Below, piece after piece: positions 39,998 through 48,421 of a stretch of 64,000 bases of DNA. Each line of letters starts with the position of its first letter. Position 1 is the first letter of the stretch. The stretch comes from an uncultured Planktomarina sp. (lineage in GTDB: Bacteria; Pseudomonadota; Alphaproteobacteria; Rhodobacterales; Rhodobacteraceae), in the NCBI GenBank assembly GCA_905181815.1, contig CAJIZA010000001.1, positions 124,001 to 188,000 of the forward strand, written 5' to 3'. Position numbers and translations under genes: made by a program. Under the pieces are notes generated by a model that saw nothing but the letters and a program-made list of their open reading frames with translations, had not been told where the DNA came from and made no database searches.

Positions 39998-41596
39998 TTA
40001 AACCATCATTTCTTTAGTCGCGGTCAACGCCACATCTGGGTAATCGCGCGCTACCCGATCAATGTCCCATTGCAGCCGGGTCAAAAACACTATGTCGTCG
40101 TCATTATCCCGCGCCATGTGCTGTTTGTTGGCCTGTGCGAAGGCGTCGACCTTGGCCAGTGGCCCCGAAACCCAGCGTGCGGAAGTAAATTGACTGGGCT
40201 CCATACGCACCGGAAGCCCGTATTCGAGCTCAATGCGGCTGGCCAGCACCTCAAATTGTAAGGCTCCAACCACTCCAACAATGAAGCCTGACCCAATCAT
40301 CGGTTTGAAAACCTTGGCCGCACCTTCTTCGGCAAATTGCATGAGAGCTTTTTCCAAGTGTTTGGCTTTTAGAGGATCGCCAGCGCGGACCGATTGCAGC
40401 AATTCTGGTGCAAAACTCGGAATGCCTGTCACCCGCAACGTTTCGCCTTCTGTCAGCGTGTCGCCAATGCGCAGTTGCCCATGGTTTGGGATGCCAATGA
40501 TATCGCCGGCCCAAGCCTCCTCGGCCAGTTCGCGGTCGGCAGCAAGAAAGAGGACCGGATTGGAAATCGACATCTGCTTCTTACTGCGCACATGCGTCAA
40601 TTTCATTCCCCGTTTGAAATGCCCGGAGGCCAAGCGCACAAAGGCGACGCGATCGCGGTGTTTGGGGTCCATATTGGCCTGCACTTTGAACACAAATCCT
40701 GCCACTTTTACCTCTTCTGGGGCGAGGAAACGCGGTTCCGCCCTTTGCGGCTGTGGCTCTGGGCCAAAATCAGCGATGCCCTGCATCAATTCTTGCACAC
40801 CAAAGGAATTGATGGCCGAACCGAACCAAATCGGGGTCATAGTGCCATCGAGCAGCGCCTGATGGTCCATTTTTGGCAATAGCTCTTTGGCCATTTCAAT
40901 CTCTTCGAGAAACACTTTAAGAAGTTCTGCGGGCACATGTTCGGCTAGGGCCGGATCGTCCAATCCATTGATTTTGATAGATCCAGAGACCTTGTTTCGA
41001 TTTGCTCTATCCATAAGTTCCAATTGGTCGCGCAAGAGATCATAGGTGCCAATGAATTCACGGCCTCGTCCAATCGGCCAAGAGGCGGGCGTGACATCAA
41101 TCGCAAGATTTTGTTGTATCTCATCAATGATATCAAATGTATCACGGCTTTCGCGGTCCATTTTATTACAAAATGTCAAAATCGGCAAATCGCGCATGCG
41201 ACAGACTTCGAAGAGCTTTTGAGTCTGGCTTTCAACGCCCTTGGCGCCGTCAATGACCATAACAGCCGCGTCAACGGCTGTGAGGGTGCGGTAGGTGTCT
41301 TCGGAGAAATCCGAGTGACCCGGAGTGTCGACCAAATTGAACCGAAAGGTTTTGAAGTCAAATGACATGGCGGAGGCCGAGACTGAGATGCCCCGATCCT
41401 GCTCCATTTTCATGAAATCTGAGCGTGTTCTTCGGGCTTCGCCCTTGACGCGTACTTGCCCGGCCATTTGAATAGCGCCGCCATAAAGAAGAAATTTTTC
41501 AGTCAAAGTGGTCTTACCTGCATCAGGGTGACTGATGATGGCAAAGGTGCGCCGGCGCGCAATTTCTGGCGGAAGTGTGGGGCGGTTGTCTAACAT
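39998..41596 (-). CDS. prfC: Peptide chain release factor 3
   Basis: 532 residues from ATG 41596, the normal RF3 length; a 101-codon upstream opening runs into the decayed Hint gene and is rejected. The GTPase motifs are SHPDAGKTTL (22-31), DTPGHSDFSED and CNKMDRE. RF3 releases RF1/RF2 from the ribosome. GQVRVKGEARRTRSDFMKME is a typical RF3 switch region. Confidence 0.94.
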   Translation of the reverse strand: MLDNRPTLPPEIARRRTFAIISHPDAGKTTLTEKFLLYGGAIQMAGQVRVKGEARRTRSDFMKMEQDRGISVSASAMSFDFKTFRFNLVDTPGHSDFSEDTYRTLTAVDAAVMVIDGAKGVESQTQKLFEVCRMRDLPILTFCNKMDRESRDTFDIIDEIQQNLAIDVTPASWPIGRGREFIGTYDLLRDQLELMDRANRNKVSGSIKINGLDDPALAEHVPAELLKVFLEEIEMAKELLPKMDHQALLDGTMTPIWFGSAINSFGVQELMQGIADFGPEPQPQRAEPRFLAPEEVKVAGFVFKVQANMDPKHRDRVAFVRLASGHFKRGMKLTHVRSKKQMSISNPVLFLAADRELAEEAWAGDIIGIPNHGQLRIGDTLTEGETLRVTGIPSFAPELLQSVRAGDPLKAKHLEKALMQFAEEGAAKVFKPMIGSGFIVGVVGALQFEVLASRIELEYGLPVRMEPSQFTSARWVSGPLAKVDAFAQANKQHMARDNDDDIVFLTRLQWDIDRVARDYPDVALTATKEMMV

Positions 41597-41750
41597 GAGC
41601 CGCGTATAGGTTGGGATGATGCCATTGGCAAGAAATCCTGCAGCATACAGGGTCATCGGTGCGTTTTCTCCAGCGGCGCTAGTCAACGTTTTTATCGGGC
41701 AGGCCACTGGGCAAATACAGCACTCGCCGGCTGGGTTTTGCGGGGTTAGA

Positions 41751-42564
41751 TCACGATTGCACAGCACGCGGCAATCTCTCGGATGTTTCACTGGCCCGAT
41801 CTTCGCCGCGCATGTGAGAACGCATTGCGATGCCGTTGGCAAAATCAAATGCTCAGTGGTAAAACGTATTTGAACTAAATCGATAAAACTGGCCTCCACC
41901 CAGTCGATTGTCGTGCCATTGCACAGATGCTTGGCTTTGATGAACCGTCCCCCATAACTGCTATTGGTTTGGGGATATAAAGTGCGATGTTCTGCGCTGA
42001 GGATGTAATCGTGATCGGTGCCAAAAGGGTTTTTGGGATCCTGATAGGACAGTTTTTATCCCGCGCACCTTGGGTTTCTATCTCAATGCATGTAATTTTC
42101 TGCTGTGTGAAGTCATGGGTGAGCACTTCTTGCCCAGGTTTGAGATCCCAGGCAGCGCATAGGCGTCCGTCAGCCAGTGTGTTTTGCGTACCAGGGTAGA
42201 AAATTGGATCGCTCAATTCGGCCAATTTGCGTGAATTAACGTGGCAATTGATACCAATCAGGCGATAATCTATATCGGGCGGCATGGCAGAGAATGCAGT
42301 TAGATAGACTTGTTTAATCTCTCCCAGCTAAGCTTCAACAAAGAACAGAGCGTCGAAGGTTTGCCCAGCCTCGAGCATCAGAGTGATTTGACTGCCCAGA
42401 TGTACAGCTGCACCAATTGCGCCAATGGCACTATGGGGCGCCAAACGATGCCTCCGATCGGAGGCTTCTGCTTGCTAGGTCAATTGCGCGGGTTGGGCTT
42501 TTGCCTTGCGGCGATAGATGTCATCGAGATGAAGGCTCTGCCTTAACTGACAACGGTTCGCCAT
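41751..42564 (-). pseudogene. Decayed Hint-domain (hedgehog/intein-like) gene
   Basis: Reading the minus strand from ATG 42564 (GGGAG upstream) gives about 270 codons of one former protein: an N-terminal domain (HLDDIYRRKAKAQPAQLT, TAG, ... GAAVHLGSQITLMLEAGQTF, TAG), then the Hint part GTQNTLADGRL, DLKPGQEVLTHDF, PIRIPK. A frameshift near 42025 leads to DHDYILSAEHRTLY, and GTTIDWVEASFIDLVQIRFT follows. A second shift near 41845 leads to ANGIAMRSHMRGED and a stop at 41751. The stops are at 42475-42477 and 42328-42330. The order matches Rhodobacteraceae Hint-domain proteins. The rest of the gap to prfC (41597-41750) has nothing recognisable. Confidence 0.78.
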
Positions 42565-42791
42565 AATACTCCCGTCTTGCACGTGTGCTAGCATTTGAAA
42601 ACATTTAGGTGTTAAAAATTTACCAAAGTATAATTGAAGCTTCGCATGTGAGGAAAATTTTATATATTCAAACTTAAATTCACATTTTGGTAACTTTTTT
42701 GTTCAAGCTGCTCACATTTCTTGACAAGGACTAGTGTCATGCGCCTCTCCCCAATGCTAGACTTGGAAAATACTTAACAAGGAAATAGATA
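42565..42791. other. AT-rich intergenic DNA
   Basis: No ORF, tRNA or convincing repeat was seen. A TTGACA at about 42721 could be a -35 for the SDR gene, but no good -10 follows at the right distance. Confidence 0.4.
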
Positions 42792-43571
42792 ATGGATATG
42801 GGAATTTCTGGCAAGAAAGCTCTGGTTTGCGCCTCTTCAAAAGGTCTTGGTCGGGGCTGTGCTGAGGCTTTGGCTGGTGAAGGTGTTCATTTGGTGATCA
42901 ATGGGCGGAATCCCGATGTTTTGGCCGCCACGGCCTCTGCGATTCGGTCTTCCTATGGGGTATTGGTCACAGAAGTGGCCTGTGATGTCACCACGCCCGA
43001 GGGGCAGGAGATGTTGCTGAGCGCAGCCGGCGATGTCGATATTTTGGTGACCAATGCTGGAGGGCCGCCGCCAGGGCTATGGTCCGATTGGAATCGTGCT
43101 GATTTTATTGCAGCCCTCGACGCCAATATGTTGACTCCGATTGCCCTAATGAAAGCCTGCCTGCCCGCAATGATGTCCCGCGGCTGGGGCCGGGTGGTGA
43201 ATATCACCAGCCAGTCGGTCAAAGCGCCAATCGGGGTTCTTGGCCTTTCCAATGCTGCCCGCACCGGGTTGACCGGATATGTTGCGGGAACGGCGCGGCA
43301 AGTGGCCGAACATGGCGTTACTATTAACAATCTTTTGCCCGGCATCCATGCCACGGACCGGGCGGTCTCGCTCGACAGTGGCATCATGAAGGCCCAAGGC
43401 ATTACAATGGTGCAAGCGCAAAGCCAGCGCCAGGCTACTATTCCCGCGCGCCGTTATGGCACTGCTGAAGAATTCGGTGCGGCCTGTGCGTTTTTATGCT
43501 CGCAACACGCGGGTTTTATGGTGGGGCAAAATATTTTGCTTGATGGTGGCGCGACAAACGCCACAATTTAA
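42792..43571 (+). CDS. SDR-family protein lacking the usual Tyr-x3-Lys
   Basis: 259 residues with a Rossmann start ASSKGLGRGCAEALAGEG, where the usual TGxxxGxG is altered (Ala-Ser-Ser), and NAGGPPPG. The catalytic region reads NITSQSVKAPIGVLGLSNAAR, so the Tyr-x3-Lys of classical SDRs becomes Ser-x3-Arg. This matches the atypical BKR-like subgroup with imperfect cofactor and catalytic motifs. The end FMVGQNILLDGGA is normal. AAGGA precedes the ATG. Catalytic activity and substrate are unknown. It stands alone between two decayed loci. Confidence 0.82.
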   Translation: MDMGISGKKALVCASSKGLGRGCAEALAGEGVHLVINGRNPDVLAATASAIRSSYGVLVTEVACDVTTPEGQEMLLSAAGDVDILVTNAGGPPPGLWSDWNRADFIAALDANMLTPIALMKACLPAMMSRGWGRVVNITSQSVKAPIGVLGLSNAARTGLTGYVAGTARQVAEHGVTINNLLPGIHATDRAVSLDSGIMKAQGITMVQAQSQRQATIPARRYGTAEEFGAACAFLCSQHAGFMVGQNILLDGGATNATI

Positions 43572-43671
43572 CGAAATCACTCCGCGTAGAATTTTTCTTT
43601 TACAAGCGAATGTCCACAGGCACGGCTGGGATGCGTGGAAATTAATGCGCTGCGGTTTTTTGAAGCGAAAC

Positions 43672-43716
43672 ATATTCTTGCACGTTTTGATGAAACATCA
43701 AAACGTGCGAGAATAT
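43672..43716. repeat. 45-nt near-perfect inverted repeat
   Basis: ATATTCTTGCACGTTTTGATG (43672-43692) pairs with 43696-43716 over 21 bp with a single T/C difference and a 3-nt AAA loop. It is the most stable-looking hairpin in the window. It lies 100 bp after the SDR gene, without a T run, so it may be a terminator or a small transposable-element or inversion relic. Confidence 0.75.
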
Positions 43717-43779
43717 CACGGCAAAACCTTGCAGTCTTCCGCTGATCTTCAAACCAATGCCTGGTGTTAGCCGGCCAAA

Positions 43780-43953
43780 ATGCCATGCCGGTTTAAGAAA
43801 ATCTTGGCGCAGCTTCATGACGGGGTGCTGATGAGCTACAATGGTTGCGGTTTGATTGCGCCAGAAGCACTCAAGGACGCGCGGGTTTTAGGTCTGGGCT
43901 GCGGCGCGGCGTTTCCTTTTGAAGCTGGTGCCGCAGAGGCCAGCTGTTGCTAA
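43780..43953 (+). pseudogene. Probable remnant of an ArsM-like methyltransferase
   Basis: A 57-codon frame reads KKILAQLHDGVLMSYNGCGL, then ALKDARVLGLGCGA, then jumps to an end FEAGAAEASCC. The first part resembles the start of arsenite S-adenosylmethionine methyltransferases (YGCG-x-P, then LDLGCGxG), and a terminal CC is also seen in that family, so an internal deletion may have joined both ends. Upstream (43635-43780) a broken frame with QNLAVFR recalls an ArsR-type regulator, but weakly. The rest of 43572-44008 is otherwise empty. Confidence 0.4.
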
Positions 43954-44008
43954 ATCACCGCATGCCACATACATAAGCCTGAGTGTTTTTGTCAGTTAGG
44001 CGCCTCTG

Positions 44009-45085
44009 TTGTCGAATCCGAGACTTGAAATCCGAAACCTGTCGCGCCGCTTTGCCGGTCAATTTGCGGTGGATGATGTCAGCTTGCGGCTTGAACCGGG
44101 GCAGGTGACCTGCCTGCTGGGCCCGTCGGGTTGCGGGAAATCGACCACGTTGCGTATTGTGGCGGGGGTTGAGCGGCAAGATAGCGGCGAAGTGTTGATT
44201 GATGGCGCATTGGTTTGTGATGGCACGCGCTCGCAACCACCAGAGCTGCGCAATATCGGCATGATGTTCCAAGATTTTGCACTTTTCCCACATTTATCTG
44301 TTTGGGAAAACGTAGCTTTTGGCCTGAAAGGGGCAAAAGCTATCCGCCGCGCGCGGGCGGAAGAGCTTTTGGAGCGGGTCGACCTGGCCGGCTATGGCAC
44401 TCAGATGCCCCATGAATTATCTGGCGGAGAGCAGCAGCGGGTGGCTCTGGCCCGCGCGGTGGCGCCGGGACCGAGAATCATGCTTCTTGATGAGCCGTTT
44501 TCTGGCCTAGATGATCGGCTACGTGATGGAATCCGTGATGAGACGCTCGAGGTTCTGCGCGAAGCGGGAACGGCGGTTTTAATGGTGACGCATGACCCCG
44601 GCGAGGCGATGAAAATGGCCGATGAGATTGCCCTGATGCGGGATGGCACAATTGTGCAAAAAGGTGCGCCCTATACAATCTATAATTCGCCGGTTGATAA
44701 GGATGCAGCTTCATTTTTCAGTGATATCAATGTTATGACGGGTAAAGTTATGGGTGCTTTGGCTGAGACGCCTTTTGGTGAATTTTTCGCGCCCGGTCAT
44801 GCAGATGGCACAACATTGGACATCGTGATCCGCCCGCAACACATCCGCATCGATTTCGACCGTGCCGGTCAGGGCCCGAGCCCAACCGACGCCATGGGCC
44901 ATGCGGCGCGCGCCACGGTGCTGCGGTCGCGATTTTTGGGGCAAAATTCATTGGTGGATTTCAAGCTCGAGCACGGCGCAGTGTTGACCGCTTTGGTGCC
45001 TTCAGTGTTCTTGCCAAAGCCAGACACGCTATTTTGGCTGCTGGCGCCACGCAAGAATTGCTATGTCTTTCCCCGCTCGGCATGA
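44009..45085 (+). CDS. ABC transporter ATP-binding protein, FbpC/PotA-like
   Basis: 358 residues from a TTG at 44009 (no ATG precedes the conserved RLEIRNLSRRF). Walker A is LLGPSGCGKSTT, the Q-loop FQDFALFPHLSV, the signature LSGGEQQRVALARA, Walker B IMLLDEPFSGLD and the H-loop VMVTHDPGEA. After about residue 240 a TOBE-like regulatory domain follows (DIVIRPQHIRIDF, RFLGQNSLVDFKL). It resembles ferric or spermidine importer ATPases, but no permease or binding protein lies nearby, so it is an orphan subunit here. Confidence 0.82.
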   Translation: MSNPRLEIRNLSRRFAGQFAVDDVSLRLEPGQVTCLLGPSGCGKSTTLRIVAGVERQDSGEVLIDGALVCDGTRSQPPELRNIGMMFQDFALFPHLSVWENVAFGLKGAKAIRRARAEELLERVDLAGYGTQMPHELSGGEQQRVALARAVAPGPRIMLLDEPFSGLDDRLRDGIRDETLEVLREAGTAVLMVTHDPGEAMKMADEIALMRDGTIVQKGAPYTIYNSPVDKDAASFFSDINVMTGKVMGALAETPFGEFFAPGHADGTTLDIVIRPQHIRIDFDRAGQGPSPTDAMGHAARATVLRSRFLGQNSLVDFKLEHGAVLTALVPSVFLPKPDTLFWLLAPRKNCYVFPRSA

Positions 45086-45098
45086 CGCGCAAGTGCTG

Positions 45099-45782
45099 TT
45101 AGGACCGATGCCGCGAGCGGTCGGGATGTTTGCTCCAAGCGAGATAATCGACCAAGGATTTGCCTGGCTCATCAACAAATACGGCTGGCATGGCGTCAAG
45201 GCGCGTGATTTCATCTACCCGGAGGGTGACAAAACCCTGCGCGCTCTCACCCCAAGCGGCTAGGGTCCACAGCCGCCCCCAATAATCCAGTGCCAAAGGT
45301 CGCAAACGCAGTGTTTGGGAGCCAAGCGTGATCTGCATCAACTGTTTGGAACGAATGGCCTGTCTGAGTTTTGGCATATGCTGAAAGCCGCGGGCGGCAT
45401 CGGCGAAAGGGTAGGTGGCGAAAGACCAACCCGAGGCCGCAGCGCTATCTTCGGGCAAAACCCCGTCAATACGGCGCGACAGGGCCTTTGCCGCGGTCGA
45501 AAGCTCGGCATCTTCACTTTCCCCAACCGCCGCCAATCCCAAATGCAGCGCCTCCAGCTCGGTTTTTGTCAAATTGAGCGCCGGCAGCGTATAGGCGGCG
45601 GTGATTTGGTAACCTAGGCCGCGCTCACCGCGAATGGGTACCCCAGAAGCCGCCAAAGTGTCCATGTCGCGATACAGCGTGCGGAGCGACACGCCAACAA
45701 TCTCTGCTAAATCGCAAGCCCGATAGAGATTTCCGTCACGTAGGATTTGAATTAAGGAAAAAAGACGGTCTTTGCGTGCCAT
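45099..45782 (-). CDS. YafY-type HTH transcriptional regulator
   Basis: 227 residues from ATG 45782 (MARKDRLFSLIQILRDG), a start typical of the family. The winged HTH is CDLAEIVGVSLRTLYRDMDT; GIPIRGERG-like text (GVPIRGERGLGY) follows. The C-terminal ligand-sensing WYL-like domain contains YWGRLWTLAAWGES. It converges on the ABC ATPase (13 bp apart) and is divergent from tatA across 116 bp. Its target is unknown; autoregulation or the neighbouring genes are possible. Confidence 0.83.
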   Translation of the reverse strand: MARKDRLFSLIQILRDGNLYRACDLAEIVGVSLRTLYRDMDTLAASGVPIRGERGLGYQITAAYTLPALNLTKTELEALHLGLAAVGESEDAELSTAAKALSRRIDGVLPEDSAAASGWSFATYPFADAARGFQHMPKLRQAIRSKQLMQITLGSQTLRLRPLALDYWGRLWTLAAWGESAQGFVTLRVDEITRLDAMPAVFVDEPGKSLVDYLAWSKHPDRSRHRS

Positions 45783-45898
45783 ACTGACAGAATAATGGCA
45801 GTTGAGTTTCCGCACAACGGTAAAATCCTGCAAACCTGCTTTCTGCTCCGGCGCAACTGGCTTAGAAAAAGGCAAGAGTTAATCTAAGGATACACGAT

Positions 45899-46126
45899 AT
45901 GACCCCTGCATTTCTAACAAACATCCCTCCGATGGGCTATTTGATCATAGCCCTTGTCGTCTTGGTTCTGTTCGGCCGTGGAAAAATCTCTGCTATGATG
46001 GGCGAAATGGGCAAAGGCATCACCGCCTTCAAAAAAGGCGTCAGCGATGGTCAGCAAGAGATTGAGGAATCGGCATCTGAAGGCGCAAAAGATGTGACGC
46101 CTGACACAGAAAAAGACAAATCCTAA
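45899..46126 (+). CDS. tatA: Sec-independent protein translocase TatA
   Basis: 75 residues: one membrane helix (MGYLIIALVVLVLFGRGKI) followed by the FGRGK hinge and an amphipathic helix (GEMGKGITAFKKGV), then an acidic tail. TatA multimers form the pore for folded twin-arginine substrates. First gene of tatABC. Confidence 0.93.
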   Translation: MTPAFLTNIPPMGYLIIALVVLVLFGRGKISAMMGEMGKGITAFKKGVSDGQQEIEESASEGAKDVTPDTEKDKS

Positions 46127-46161
46127 TCACTATCACCTCTTTGACATAAGGAAGGGTCTCG

Positions 46162-46680
46162 ATGTTTGGATTGGGATGGGCTGAGATACTGGTCGCGGCT
46201 GTCGTGGGGCTGATTGTTATAGGTCCTAAAGAATTGCCTGGCGTGTTTCGCAAAATTGGCCAATTTGTTGGAAAAGCCAAGACCATGGCCCGTGATTTCA
46301 GCCGGGCGATGAACGACGCTGCGGATGATGCAGGCGTGAAAGATGCGATGGATTCGGTCAATTCTCTCAAGGATGGGGTGCGCAGCGTCTCGGATCCGAC
46401 CACCAAGTGGAAAGATTTCGTACCGGGATCTGAAATTGGAAAACTTTCAGAAGAGCGGGTCGAAAAAGCCAAAAAAATGCATGATGCCATGGCTGAAAGG
46501 GCGCAAAATCGAATTGATTCGGAACAAGTGACGAAGGCTGTGATGGCCAAGAAGGCCAAGAAACCTGTGGCAGCCAAGAAACCTGCGGCAGCCAAGAAAC
46601 CTGCGGCTGTGAAGACGCCGGCGACGCCCAAGAGACCTGTGGCTAAAAATGCCGCTCCAAAACATGGTAAAAATACATGA
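46162..46680 (+). CDS. tatB: Sec-independent protein translocase TatB
   Basis: 172 residues. The helix FGLGWAEILVAAVVGLIVIGPKELPGVFRKIG has the GPKELP hinge of TatB, followed by a long amphipathic region. The C-terminus has three tandem AKKPxA hexapeptides encoded by an 18-bp repeat. The stop overlaps tatC (ATGA). TatB binds the twin-arginine signal with TatC. Confidence 0.93.
   Translation: MFGLGWAEILVAAVVGLIVIGPKELPGVFRKIGQFVGKAKTMARDFSRAMNDAADDAGVKDAMDSVNSLKDGVRSVSDPTTKWKDFVPGSEIGKLSEERVEKAKKMHDAMAERAQNRIDSEQVTKAVMAKKAKKPVAAKKPAAAKKPAAVKTPATPKRPVAKNAAPKHGKNT
46555..46608 (+). repeat. 18-bp tandem repeat x3 within tatB
   Basis: Three near-identical copies of GCCAAGAAACCTGYGGCA encode Ala-Lys-Lys-Pro-Val/Ala-Ala in the disordered tail. 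The copy number is probably variable between strains. Confidence 0.8.
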
Positions 46681-47567
46681 GCCGCGAAGATGAAAGCCTA
46701 GACGATTCTTCTGCTCCTCTAATCGAACATTTGACCGAGCTGCGCACATGTTTGATCCGTGCTGCGCTCGCCTTTATCGTTGGTCTCTTCGCCTGTTTCT
46801 TTGTGGCGGAATACATCTTAAATTTCCTGGCCGAACCAATTGCCGAAATTTTGCGCCGCCGCGGTGAAGTTGCGCAGTTGATTTTCACGGCGCCACAAGA
46901 AAAATTCTTTGTTTTAATCCGCATATCGGTGATTTTTGGCCTTGGGGTCTCATCGCCTGTGATTGGCTATCAACTTTGGCGCTTTGTAGCGCCAGGTCTT
47001 TATAAGGCTGAAAAGAATGCCTTTTTACCCTTTATTATCGCCTCGCCTGTTCTATTCCTTTTGGGGGCTGCGTTTGCCCATTATGTGGTCAGTCCGCTGG
47101 CTCTCAACTTCTTTATTGGATATGCTGATATCATGCCAACGGTGACTGCCCTGTTGACCGGCACTGAGGTGCAAGTGGTTGACACCGCCTTGAAAACGCG
47201 GTTTCTCGGGTCAGTCCGCGAGACTTTGGACATTGTTCTGAAATTCATCATGGCCTTTGGCATATGTTTCCAATTGCCGGTTCTGCTGACTTTGATGGGC
47301 AAAGCGGGCTTGGTATCTGCGGTGGGTCTGCGTGCTGTACGCAAATATGCCATTGTTGGTATTTTGATACTCGCTGGGGTCGTGACGCCACCGGATGTGG
47401 TGACGCAAATTATTCTCTTCGTGGTGGTTTATGGACTTTACGAGATATCCATCTGGCTGGTTGTCTATGTGGAGCGCAAACGTAACGCGTTCCTAAAGGA
47501 ACAGGGTGTGTCTGACGAAGATCTTTTTGCGGATGACGACGACGCTGGCACCGAGGACCGAGCATGA
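46677..47567 (+). CDS. tatC: Sec-independent protein translocase TatC
   Basis: 296 residues with six helices. SSAPLIEHLTELRTCLIRAA is the conserved cytoplasmic start, FTAPQEKFFVLIRISVIFGL and FLLGAAFAHYVVSPLALNFF follow, and the end ITPPDVVTQ-like motif (GVVTPPDVVTQIILF) is typical. It is the twin-arginine receptor. Overlaps tatB and the next gene. Confidence 0.95.
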   Translation: MSREDESLDDSSAPLIEHLTELRTCLIRAALAFIVGLFACFFVAEYILNFLAEPIAEILRRRGEVAQLIFTAPQEKFFVLIRISVIFGLGVSSPVIGYQLWRFVAPGLYKAEKNAFLPFIIASPVLFLLGAAFAHYVVSPLALNFFIGYADIMPTVTALLTGTEVQVVDTALKTRFLGSVRETLDIVLKFIMAFGICFQLPVLLTLMGKAGLVSAVGLRAVRKYAIVGILILAGVVTPPDVVTQIILFVVVYGLYEISIWLVVYVERKRNAFLKEQGVSDEDLFADDDDAGTEDRA

Positions 47568-48403
47568 ACGATGCGACCTTAACCCGAATTGCCAACGCCC
47601 TAGAGCGTATGTCGCCCGCCTCGCTTGAGGCACCGGACTTTGCCGAAGCGGAGGCGTTTTTATGGCACGCAAGCCCGAAGCAGTTGGAGCCGATTGCCAA
47701 TGTGTCTCGGGTTGATCTTGATCTGCTTGTCGGTATTGACCGGTCGCGAGACACTTTGCTCGAAAATACCCTACGCTTTGCGCGCGGCATGTCAGCGAAT
47801 AATGCGCTGTTGTGGGGCGCGCGGGGTATGGGAAAATCCTCTCTGGTCAAGGCGGTGCATGCGCATATCAATGCGCAAGGCCTGCCCTTGAAAGTGGTCG
47901 AGCTACAACGTGAAGATTTGCCGTCGGTAACGCACCTTCTGACATTGCTGCGCGATGCGCCCTATCGCTTTTTACTGTTCTGCGATGATCTATCGTTTTC
48001 CCATGATGACCAGCATTATAAGTCTCTCAAAGCTGTTTTGGATGGGGGCATTGCGGGGCGTCCGGACAATGTGATTTTCTATGCCACCTCAAACCGTCGG
48101 CATCTCATGCCCCGCGATATGATTGAAAATGAGCGATCAAGCGCCATTAATCCGGGTGAGGCCGTTGAAGAAAAGGTCAGCTTGTCGGATCGTTTCGGGC
48201 TGTGGCTGGGCTTCCATCCTTGTGATCAAGATCAGTACCTGAGTATGATTGAAGGCTACTGCGCGGCTCATGGGGTCAATATAGACCCTGAGGTGCTGCG
48301 GGCAGAGGCGGTCGAATGGCAAGCAACACGCGGCTCCCGTTCGGGACGCGTGGCCTGGCAATTCTTCGTGGATTTGGCTGGCCGCTATGGGGTGGTGGTC
48401 TAG
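47564..48403 (+). CDS. DUF815-family AAA ATPase
   Basis: 279 residues. Walker A is WGARGMGKSSLVKA (residues 84-97); Walker B is LLFCDDLSF; sensor-like YATSNRRHLMPRDM with an Arg pair follows. DUF815 proteins are conserved P-loop ATPases without an established role. It overlaps the tatC stop by 4 bp, so it is expressed with the Tat translocase. An involvement in export is only suggested by position. Confidence 0.88.
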   Translation: MNDATLTRIANALERMSPASLEAPDFAEAEAFLWHASPKQLEPIANVSRVDLDLLVGIDRSRDTLLENTLRFARGMSANNALLWGARGMGKSSLVKAVHAHINAQGLPLKVVELQREDLPSVTHLLTLLRDAPYRFLLFCDDLSFSHDDQHYKSLKAVLDGGIAGRPDNVIFYATSNRRHLMPRDMIENERSSAINPGEAVEEKVSLSDRFGLWLGFHPCDQDQYLSMIEGYCAAHGVNIDPEVLRAEAVEWQATRGSRSGRVAWQFFVDLAGRYGVVV

Positions 48404-48421
48404 GCCGACATGGCTTGCGTT

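Noticed and set aside
41597-41899. A 101-residue N-terminal extension of prfC
   Set aside because: The extra residues match the decayed Hint-domain gene, and RF3 proteins start near MLDNRPTLP.
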